Shown: piece after piece, positions 36,001-47,300 of the stretch | Layout of the letters: the number at the start of each line of letters is the position of its first letter | Numbering within the stretch: position 1 is the stretch's first letter | Assembly (NCBI GenBank): GCA_949316235.1 | Contig: OX438754.1 | Span: 992,001 to 1,056,000 of the forward strand | From: Oegoconia quadripuncta | Lineage: Eukaryota > Arthropoda > Insecta > Lepidoptera > Autostichidae | Length of the DNA stretch: 64,000 nt | Direction of reading: 5' to 3' | Notes under the pieces: model-generated | What the model was told of the DNA's origin: nothing | Seen by the model: only the letters and a program-made list of their open reading frames with translations | Database searches by the model: none | Made by a program: the position numbers and the translations under genes

Positions 36001-39000
36001 AAATGGCGGTTGTGTATGCTGCAGTATAAATAATAGTTTGAAATGAGTTGTAGTCTTGCTCTTGTGAGAGATACTGTGGTATTACAGCGTTATTTAACTG
36101 GTCTACTATTGCTGCTAACTTTCGAGATGTCTTTAATTTGGGGATGTGTGGTCTGTTTGTCGGGTCTGTGTTTTTGAATTTTTCTAGGTTAATGTGAAAT
36201 TGTTCTTGAATCACTTCTTTATCTAAATTTACATCGTTTTGTTGTCCCTGTTGATAATTTGTTCGCCTAGATGTCGAGTGTGAGAGATGTTGTGTGTGTG
36301 TTTGCCTGTTTTCTGGAGTATTTCCTTCACTTTCTTGCGCTACGCCTAGCCCATAAAACGAATTTTGTGTGGTAACATTGATTGAAATATCTTCAGCATT
36401 TTCCGTTGTTTGATAGGTTTCCTGTTGTGAGTTGTTATTGGTGAAACAGTCGGTAGCAACCTGGTTCTTAATTGTTTGAATTTTTGTAGAACTTAGCAGT
36501 TTGTTATTGACTATTATCCTTCTTTGGTCGGCTATGCGTTGTACTGACAAGTGTGATAAGTTTGGGAAATGTGTTATAATCTTTTCGTGTAGTTTTTGTC
36601 TATACGCTGTCATGTTACTCTCTAATTCAGTTACTTCGAAATAAAATCGTATAATCATCTCATTAAGTTCTGATGACCATATCAACCGCCTTCCAGTTTG
36701 TGGAGTATTTGTATCACTTGTGAGTTGTAGAGTGTCTAAGTCTTGAGAATTGATTGATTGATGATGGACTGTTAGGGTGGATGATTGAGATTGGGTTGAA
36801 GGGTCTGTATTATATAAATGTTTTTCGACATCAGATCGGATTTCACTTAAAGTTGCCTGAGATAGTAATTTATTGCTTATTATGGCTCGACGTTGATCTC
36901 CAATTCTTTGTCTGGATGCACCCATGTTCGGAAACTTTGCTTGGAACTGTAAATGCAAGGGTTCTAAAAATCCACGTTGAAGTGTTTCTAATTTGCTGGT
37001 TATTAAGTATGTACGCCAAATAAACCTATTCATTTCTTCGGACCACTTTTTTCGCGTACGGGACGAGCCTGTAGTGGGTGCAGCATGAATGGCGTTTGCC
37101 TCCTGCACAACATCTACAGACGTTAAAGACGTTGATGGTGATGATCGTGATGAGGGGTAGTTTATGAAAGATTGAGGTGATGAGTTGGGTGATTGGAAGA
37201 GACTGAAAAGGGATGAAACTGGTGATGAGGGATGTGAGATGACGGTGTTGACTCCAGGAGTGCCCTGGTATTCTGCATCAGTTTTCGGCTGGGCAGATTT
37301 TAGCGACGCGGTGTCCCCCCCAGAATACGTGGGACAGCTCGAGCTCGTGGGCTCGGGACGGGATTCTCCATTGCGGTTAGCTCCGGTACCCGCCTGGGGT
37401 AGTTTATATCCGCTTCTTAAACGCATCGCATTTGTTATACTATTGCTTCGTTGGTCTTTGGTAAGTACTAGCTATAAAGCTGCCAAAGTCCGCCCCTCAC
37501 GTGGCGTCAGTTGTTCGCGCCGGACGTGAAGTTAGATTTATGAGGGGCTTATTATTATTATTATTATTATTGCTTAATATATGGTATGGTTGAATTTAAG
37601 TAAGAGAAACGTAAATGGAAAAACTAAAGTGTAAAGCGGTTTTATAATTCCAGTGATCCACTCCTGGAACCTGTTTCTCCTGGCTACTGCTCTGGTGCCG
37701 CTGCTGACGGGGGTAGCGTTCTACTTCCTGCCCGAGAGCCCCAAGTTCCTCATGTCCCGCGGCAGGAACGAGGAGGCGATGGAGGTGTTCAAGAAAATAT
37801 ACGCGATGAACAACAGGAAATCGAAACAGGAATATCCCGTAAGTTGCACGTTGAGATTTTTTTTGTCTTTTACGCTAACAACTGTCTTTCTTCTCTTCTT
37901 TTTAACCCCCGACGCAAAACGATGAATGTTATGTGTTTGACGACGTTGTGTGTACGTATGTGTGTGTATGTCCAATCTTTGTACAAATGTATCTCAGCAA
38001 TTCTTGGTACCATTTATAATAATAATAAATGTCTATGCACAAACACACAGCGCCATCTAGGTCCACAGTAAGCATCTAGGCTTATGTTGTGGATACCAGA
38101 TGATTGATAAGCTACACAAATACATTTTTTTTTTGTAAATAAATACATGTATAAATGAAAAACATCCATAACTCGGGAACACATGTCTGTATTCGTCATA
38201 CAAACATATGCCCCTAGCGGGATTCGAACCCGCGACCTTTTGGTATAGTAGCAGAGTTTCTAACCACTACACCAAACCATTTACCATTTGAGTGTGATTT
38301 GATGAAAATCGATTAGGCCGTTTGGAAAATATTTAGCTTTTAACACAATTGGTTTTATTTTTGAATAATAATCGTTATTACGTCAAATCAGAGGCATATT
38401 GGGTCAGTTTATTACCTTGTCAGGTGGCCACTAGTCTGTCACGAAAGAACCGATCCAGCTCTGCAGCAGATTTCAAATTGTAAATGCGATTAGTAAACAG
38501 AATATAAAATTGCCACTAAGATGTACCTATAACTTCAATTACTTGTCGTAATCAATCATTTTCTTATCTTATTCAATATTATTGTAGGGCCTTTTATGAC
38601 TATTCGAGAACAATGTCGTATCCTACAACATAAGGTAAGTCCAGACTGGTACATTTGTGTCTCTAGTAGATATTCGGAGACCGGGACCGCCATATCTCGG
38701 AGTTATCGGTAAATATACAATAAAAAAAAACATACCTACAGCGGAACATAGAACCTCCTCCTTTCTTGATTGAAGTCGGTTAAAAATATAACGGTAATAA
38801 GACAACATAAAATAAAATTCTAATCTAAACAACACGACCACCTAAAAACCTAACTTGAAAAACTAATCTAAAGAGTCTGTGTCACCTCATCACTTAGTTT
38901 AAAAAGAGGTTTTTAGGTTGAGCCCATAGGGAGAGCGCCGAAAATTTTTTTTTTTTATGCACAACGGATTGGTACTTGACCTCAATGACACCTGATGTTA

Positions 39001-41299
39001 AGTGAAGATGAGGTCGACGGTGGAAGCGTACTGACCCGAAAACCCCAACACATTTGGGGGACTGGCTATCTTATCTCTGACAACCGGAACACAACAATGC
39101 TATTAACATTGCTGCTTGGCGGCAGATTTAGATAAGATGGTGGTAGTTAGCCAGGCGGACATTTAAAATGCCCTACCACCAACCAAACCGAGTACTTAAA
39201 CATGTACCCCGCTGGGGATCGAACCCGCGACCTCCAAATCGTAAACCCAATGTTGTTTACATTGAGCCATTTATGATTGACTGGATTCGCGTAAGACCAC
39301 AATCTCGCCTGATGGAATGTGACGATGTGGTCGAAGATGAAACACGTGATCCCAGTAAATGCTTATTCACTCTGCTCTTGAAGATCCCAAGATTGTAGGA
39401 TTTAGGAAAGACTGACGCCGGAAGGGATTTCCATGCCTTGGCTGTTCGGATGATGAATGAAGATGCTGGGATGATAATGCTTATTCTTAAGTACTAAATA
39501 TAATTTACCTTTACTAATTTATTAATAAATGAGATTATAAGTATTATACGGTAAGTACTTCTTTATCACTAAAATCCCTATCTATCAAAAAATGACATCA
39601 CCTGATTAATTTAACAATGAAAAGTCACCTGTAACTTGGTCGAACTGACTTGGCTTGCAAACTATAGTAGACTATCTGTAATTAATATCATGAATGGTAG
39701 GTACAATTTTGCACGTTCAGAGACACGTCATCAAGAAGAATTGATTATAACCTGAACCGACTGTTTTGCGTGCTCACCAAAGCATGGAAATGGTCGTGTG
39801 AAAATGCCCATCCAAAAAAACCGCGTCAGACATTCCTTAATTTCGCTAATCGAAAACGAATAGCGATTCCGATTGCCCCACAATTGTTTAGTAGCACAAT
39901 TCCAATGTCCTGACTCGGACGGAAAGTCAATCATCTGCGCTGCACCTTTTTACAAAGCATATATTAGGTCCTTACCTATGAAATTAGCGTTTTGTATGAA
40001 GAATTTCATTGAGACTGTTTTCGCCATACAAACATTTTTGTGTTTTTTTTGGGGAACGACAAATCCAAATTTAGCTAAACTTTGTGTGTATTATCGGATA
40101 ACATTAAGTTAAGTATAGGCAGCGTTAATTTTTAAAAGTAACCGCTTTATAAAAGTTTCGGCGAATCTAAGAAATGATTATGGGAAGCACATGAAATGAG
40201 CTCTGTTCAAATTTTTTTTATTATGTGATTTAGCCCAGAAATAAAAAAATATTTCATGTGAAACCTTGGAATAATATTCCATTTTCCAAGTAAAAAATAA
40301 ATTTGGATATAGCTTTGAAAATCGCAGGAATTGGTACATATGATTAACGGTGAAAAAAACTCTAATTTCATCTTTCGTTTGCACCATTTATGTAGGTACA
40401 GTTTTTTGAGATATAAATTATAATCAGAGGTAAAGCAAAGCAGTCTCTGCGTATGAGCAATGAGGATTCCAGCGACACGTGACGTCAGAATGCGCACTTA
40501 AAATATTGAATAACACTTTAATTTCGGAATGTTGCTCAAGCGTAGATCTTCGCTTGAGCATAGTTACAAAGAGATGCCGCTACACAAGTTGTAACGAGGT
40601 GTACAACCTCTTCTAAATTCTGTCTTCTTTTCGGTAATCTCTTTGGCGTTTTCTTTTTTGGAACATTATTCAAAATTCTGAATTCTAAATTATTTTCAAA
40701 AACTAGGCAATCTTGTCGCAACTTGCAACCTGAAACATTCTTTCCATTCTTTCTTTTATTTTCAATTTTCATTCACAACATTCAAAATTTTCGTGTAAAA
40801 AAACCGTTACTTCCTGGCTTAAATCTCTAAGCTTCGATGATACTGAAGCACTCTTTCATATAATATCTAAATTTAGTATCTGTATATCTCTATATCTTTT
40901 TTAATATTTTAATTATATATGTATATAATAATATAATACCGGTAAATCTTCCTATATATAAATTCGTATATATAAATTCCTATACAGGGTGTAACGGTTA
41001 AGTGTAGTCATATTTTAAGGGCTTGTTCTACCCATCAATACGAACAACTTTTACTATGGGGGCAACTTCGAAATCGCGAAAAAAAAATCAGCTGTTTCAT
41101 ACATTGCATCGGGAGGTTATTGAAATTTTCTATGGAACAGCTCATTTTTTTTTCGCGATTTCGAAGTTGCCCCCATAGTAAAAGTTGTTCGTATTGATGG
41201 GTAGAACAAGCCCTTAAAATATGACTATACTTAACCGTTACACGGTGTATACACTCATCCATACACACACGCACACGCACGCACGCACGCACACACGCG

Positions 41300-41397
<98 letters not shown>

Positions 41398-44300
41398 TGG
41401 TCATGTCTGCATACCACACAAATCTGTACGCACTACCTAACTCACACTTTTGTATAATTTTATAAGTTGAAAAATAGTTCTTACCTTTTTCATTCCAATG
41501 GTCCGGTGTTGGAGAGGCTGGTAATCTGTCATACAGGCTGTCCTAGTGCAGATGCCAGTCTCTCACATAAATTACATTTAATTAAATGTTCTAAGAATAT
41601 ATTACATATTATACTTGTATCCAATTTGTGTGAGAGAACAAATAAAGATTTTATTATTATTACTATTATTATTTCTTTAAATTATTACATCATTTATAAG
41701 TTTTACAAGTGCGTATACCTTCTTCCTGTCGTTCACCTTCTTCGCCGTTCATCAGTGGCTGCAGTCCTGGTAAGGGCCTGAAACCAACGACCCTGAACCT
41801 CATCCTCTCTCTACGGCGCCCATTACCTATATCTACCTACGGCAGCTGAGCGTTCGCAGTACCGCGACAGATACATAAATCTGTCCCTTTTTAACTGTCC
41901 TCAAGCGGAGATCTCTGCTTGAGTAACATCCTGTAATACGGGCCTTAAACTACAATGGCACTTATTTTTTTCCTTTGGGCACTGTTTCAGGATTTTTTGT
42001 CATAATCAAAAACTGAATTTCACTTAGTGTATTCTAGCATTACATAATGTCCTGGTATGCCCGGACACTTTATAATAAGTATATCTCCTTGTTCCAGATA
42101 ACGAGACTTGTAGAGGAAAAGCCAGAGCAACTGGGCAGAGGTGTAGCGGCGCTGCGGGGCGGCTGGGCACAGATGGCGCCACTGTTCAGGGTGCCGCACG
42201 CGCCTTGGCTGTTCCTAATGTGTGCTATACATTTGGGATGCATGTTTGGGTAAGGAAGGAGTTACCGTTGAACACGGGTTATGGTGAAAGTTTATTAACA
42301 CACAATGCAAGTGACACAAAAGTGAAAACGATTCAGCTTTAGGTATAGTTCAGTAACCTAACTATATTGGCTTTCCCATAGTCTTTAAGTTCCTCATTTT
42401 TAGGGTTCCGCAATCAACCGCCTCCGTGGCTCAATGTACACAACATTGGGTTTATAATTCGGAGGTCGCGGGTTCGATCCCCAGCGGACATGTTTATGTA
42501 CTCGGTTTGGTTGGTGGTAGGGCATTTCAAATGTCCGCATGGCTAGCTAGCAGCAATGTTATAATAGCATTGTTGTGTTCCGGTTGTCAGAGATAAGATA
42601 GCCAGTCCCCCAAATGTGTTGGGGTTTCCGGGCCAGTACGCTTCCACCTTCGACCTCATCTTCACTTAACATCAGGTGTGATAGAGGTCAAGAACGAACC
42701 CATAGTTTTGCCATATCCGTCTGCCTGTCTGTCCGAGGCTTAGCTCAGATGCTCTCAGTACTAAAAAGCTATAATTTGGCATGGGTATATACATATTATC
42801 ACGCCGACAAAATGGTAAAGTACAATCTTGACAGTGTACACGCGTTAAGTGGGGATGAATTTTCTTTTATTTTTGTACCCCATCGTGAGGGGTGTCATTG
42901 GATAAGTCGTTTAAAAAATATTAGACGTTATGTTATACAGTTTTTCGGATTAGGAAGCCGTTTAAGAAATATTACACTGTTAGAAAGTGTCATCGTCCCC
43001 TTCCCCCTAAAAATTAAATGGTTGATTTTAGATACATGTATAGGTACGTGATAATAACTGAGTACGTATAGTGGGAATACGGGAATAACAAGCTGGTTTA
43101 TCGGGAGAAATGGATTTTATTATATAAGCACAAACATATCGAGACAGAGCACTGACGTTGCTAAATCTTGAAGACCCAGACATTCCAAAAAGGTTGGTAT
43201 CAGTACGAGTATAGCAAGTATAGAAGCTACGTGTTCGACACTAGAGGCTTGCACTTTTTATAGCAGTAGGTATGAGACCGCAAACCTTATTACTCGATAA
43301 AAGACCTTGACACACGGACAGACAAAGAATAACAAAGTATTTTACCTATGGACCCTAAAAATGAAATTAAATTAAATTAAATTAAATTATATTAAACAAA
43401 GACAGCTGCAAATGTATAAACCAAATTCCACACACAATAAACTTTTCATTTAATTTAATTTAATTTTTTTTTTATGCACGACGGGTTCGTACTTGCCCTC
43501 AATCACACCTGATGTTAAGTGAAGATGAGGTCGAAGTTGGAAGCGTACTGACACGGAAACCCCATCTTTGAGGGACTGGCTATCTTATCTCTGACAACCG
43601 GAACACAACAATGCTATTAACATTGCTGCTTGGCGGCAGATTTAGATAAGATGGTGGTAGCTCGCCAGGCGGACATTTAAAATGCCCTACCACCAACCAA
43701 CCATTTTCATTTCAAAATTTATAACAAAATTTTATTTTTCAGCTCCAACACCATCCGCCTATGGTATCCTCAACTAGCTGCCATGATAGGCTCGTCAAAC
43801 AACGAGAGCCTGTGCTCAGCCATCGCTCCGTCCCCATCTAACATGACAGTGGTGGAGGAGAGCTGCCGCCCCATCCCCACGGATATGCTCACTTACCTGC
43901 AGAGCGCCATCGTGGGCGCTGGCTCCGTGCTCACCTATGGGATTGGTGGCATGCTTGTTAATAAGTCAGTATCAATTTACAATACATAACACTTTATTGC
44001 ACAACAAAAAAGACAATACAGTTACAGAACGTGGTAAGAATAGAACGTATAATTTGGCGAACTTATCACTAAAAGCGATCTCTTCTTTGAGTATAAAGAC
44101 AATACATTCGAAAGAGGATGGGATGCAGGTACAAACTACGTGAATAGATTTCATATATTTACATACACATACATAGATAGATAGACAAATATACCTACTT
44201 GTGTTACTCTTTTTTTATAAGCAACTTATTATATATACTACAATTTATTATAAAAAAAAAAAATCACAAATAAAAAACTAGCCCCAAGTCTTTGGTTGGT

Positions 44301-47300
44301 GGAAAGGTACATACAAAAGTACTCTGTGAAAGGTACCCATGCACAAGGCTGGCCGCATTGCCTCGCTGTATAGCGACGCTGATCCTCTGACCAAAGTATT
44401 GGCCAGAGTATTATATACCTACTTAAACATAATATTAATAATGAGTAGAGCGAGACGGTATTTCACCTCTGCACACTGCTTGCAGCTTTATAAGGCTCAG
44501 GTTCGGCCTCACATGGAATACTGTTCTGATATCTGGGCCGGAGCGCCTAAATACCAGCTTCTTCCACTAGATCGCATCCAACGTAGAGCAGTTCGCGTTA
44601 TCAATGATCTAGCTCTCACCAATCGCCTTGATTCGCTTTCCTTACGAAGGGTCGTAGCATCTCTTACTGTTTTCTATCGGATTTACCATGGCGAGTGTTC
44701 CGAGGAATTGTTCGGTTTGATTCCTGCTGCTGAGTTCCATCATCGCACTACTAGGCATAAACTTAAATTCCACCAACACCACCTAGACAGTTGGAAATCC
44801 ACCACGGTGCGGTTCGGTAGACATTTCCTTCCACGTACCGTTACTTTTTGGAATAAGCTCCCAGCGGATGTCTTTCCGAACCGATACGATCTGGGAACCT
44901 TCAAGAAGCGAGCATATTCCTTCCTTAAAGGCCGGCAAGGCCACTGCGGATCTTCCGTTTCCGTAGATGGTTATGGGCAGCGGTGACACTTACCATCAGG
45001 TGCGCCTCTTGCTCGTTTGCCCACCTCTTCAATAAAAAAAAAAAAAATAATACCTAAAATACAGCCAAATAACTATAAAGTAGCAACAAAATAGAAACGT
45101 AAATATATAGGTGTACTAAATGAATATTTATTGATATATAAATGCGTCCACTTTGGACTCCTACAACCGCCAGACGCAAACGGGGCAGACCGCGAAAACG
45201 GTGGATAGACGAGCTTGACAGTTTTGATAAGGGATGGTTTGTGCTCGCCGAGAACAAAAACGACTGGAAACAGATGAGGGAGGCCTTTGCCCAGCAGTGG
45301 GACACTATGGGCTCTTAATAATAACAATAATAAAAATAATAATAATAAATATAATAATAAGCGACAACAGGATTATGCTAAGGTATAGAGAGAAGATGAG
45401 AAAGGAGCACAGTTAAAAGCGCCAGGAAATGCTCTTTGACGGCGACGTATACAGAGTGTAATCGTTAAGTGTTTTTCAGGCGATTCTTCCGTAACTGTTA
45501 TAGATATCAAAAAACTTTAAACTGATATCGAAAGTACTTTACCTAATGAGTAAAATGACATTAATAACTTTTTAAAAATAAAACGAGAAATATTCAAAAA
45601 AATTATATTAAACACTCCCATACATTTTATTTCTTAGTAAGTACAAAATTTTGTACCTATTCAAAGCAGATGTTCGAAGTGACGTCCTCGTTGTGCAATA
45701 CAATGACGAGCTCTATTTACAGTTTCTAAATGAACTTTCCTTAACATTTGCAGAGTAATTAAAGCAATTGCACGACGTACACGATTCTGTAACTCTTCTA
45801 GGCTGTGTACTCGCTCAGCGTACACGTGGTCTTTGACAAATCCCCATAGGAAGAAATCACAAGGCGTGAGATCCGGTGATCTGGCAGGCCAAGGGGTTGC
45901 ACTATTATTAGCTATCAAGCCATTAAAATTCGTAAGAAAATTTAAAAAAAAAATCGTAAGAAATTCATTACAACATTTGTATTATGTGCAGGTAGTAGGT
46001 CCATCTTGTTGAAAAATTATCGATCTTCTTTCATCGTCTGTAATTGGTTCTAAGAGACTTAGCATATCGTTTTGTACAAAGGTGAGATATCTCTGTCCAG
46101 TCAAGGTTCCATTGCGGTTAATTATAAAATGATAAGGGTAAAATGAGTTGATACTATTCCACTTAAAATAAGGAAACTAAAATCTCTACTATCTCATGCT
46201 AAATGTATGGGAGTGTTTAATGTAATTTTTTTGGATATTTCTCGTTTTATTTTTAAAAAGTTATTAATGTCATTTTACTCATTAGGTATAAAGTACTTTC
46301 GATATCAGTTTAAAGTCTTTTGATATCTATAATAGTTACGGAATAATCACCTGTGCACACTTAACGATTACACCCTGTATAGCATTCACTTATATAGCAA
46401 AAAAGTAAGACGAAGGACTCAGGTAGGGAGTTCCAGAGACGAATGGCTTGAAGTGTAAATGATTGGCTTTAGAATTTTGAGGTTTTGAGTGGAACGTGAA
46501 GTCGTAAATTCGTCGAACGAATGCGGCTATTTTTATTACTTACAAATATTGAGAATAAAATAATCGTGACGGACTTTTTCTTTATTTTTTTATGCACAAC
46601 TGGTTGGTACTTGACCTCAATCACACCTGATGTTAAGTGAAGATGAGGTCAAAGGTGGAAGCGTACTGACCCGGAAACCCCAACACATTTGGGGGACTGG
46701 CTATCTCATCTCTGACAACCGTTCCGTGCCTACCACCAACCAAACCGAATACTTAAACATGTACCCCGCTGGGGATCAAACCCGCGACCTCGAATCGTAA
46801 ACCCAATGTTGTTTACATTGAGCCACGGAGGCGGTTAAATTCGGGTTCCTCGCACATGTAGCGGACTCTAGCTTGTCAGTGTTTGGTTGACAGATGCGGT
46901 AAGAAATTAGTGGCGGGCTTTTGTGCAGTAGCCAGCGGGGTGATCATCGTCCTAATGCCACTGCTGGGTACTGGTGCTTTCGCTGTGGTGGGAATGGTCA
47001 CCGCCGCTATGGCCCTCACCTCGCTCTGCGGTGCCTCCCTGTCGAGCATCGCCGTCGATCTGTTCCCCACCTCGCTCAGGTCAGTACATACTTCAAATAA
47101 ATGATAGATAGATAGATAGATATAAACAATAATTCACTGAACAGTACATACAACCAAAATAGAAGAACAACAATAATAAACCCTATGTAATCAACAAATA
47201 AAATAAATAAACAAACAAATAAACAAAATATTCTTTACTGTACAACAATAAGAAGCATAAAAAAAAAAGAAAGTGTGTGTGTACAATAAAGTGTTAAATA

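Larger units (their letters stand above)
33092..37548 (-). mobile_element. Dong/R4-like non-LTR retrotransposon, full length and apparently intact
   Basis: Flanked on both sides by TTA repeats (TAA on the element strand), the known target of Dong. The minus-strand layout is: 5' end GCCCCTCA at 37,548; about 120-nt 5' UTR with an HDV-like fold; a single ORF (37,426-33,173); a short 3' UTR with an 11-bp hairpin (33,128-33,162); end near TTTGAAATAATAATAA. Single ORF, C-terminal restriction-like endonuclease and TAA target all agree with the R4 clade. Inserted antisense in intron 4 of the transporter. Confidence 0.88.
37839..42097 (+). other. Intron 5 of the SV2-like transporter (4.3 kb)
   Basis: Contains the GACGACGTTGTGTGT repeat (37,900-38,008), SINE-C, SINE-A, a LINE-C fragment, the palindromic MITE-3, a (CA)n tract and a LINE 3' tip at about 41,560-41,680 (GAGAGAACAAATAAAG). 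39,470-40,980 shows nothing recognisable. Confidence 0.85.
42250..43742 (+). other. Intron 6 of the SV2-like transporter
   Basis: SINE-A (42,412-42,690) is inserted in a common GGGTTCCG...TCTGTCTGTCC dispersed repeat; a second SINE-A lies at 43,467-43,704, and an (ATTAA)n run at 43,361-43,395. A 145-codon frame at 42,614-43,051 runs from the SINE into the repeat and is not a gene. Confidence 0.8.
43965..46893 (+). other. Intron 7 of the SV2-like transporter
   Basis: Contains a LINE-G tip (43,985-44,105, minus), the LINE-E fragment, an RT C-terminal fragment, the mariner-type transposon and a SINE-A copy. 44,106-44,440 is AT-rich with no assignment. Confidence 0.8.

Noticed and set aside
35661..36029. 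Plus-strand ORFs within 33.2-37.4 kb
   Set aside because: Antisense shadows of the Dong-like polyprotein.
41035..41457. Cys/Val and Thr/His repeat ORFs
   Set aside because: Produced by the (CA)n microsatellite.
42614..43051. 145-codon plus ORF
   Set aside because: Begins in a SINE-A tail and runs into a dispersed repeat; no protein features.
46874..46893. Alternative acceptor (CTTGTCAG) for exon 8 giving CLVDRCGKK
   Set aside because: Phase does not fit the exon 7 donor; the acceptor at 46,891-46,893 keeps the frame and gives the expected VNKCGKK loop.
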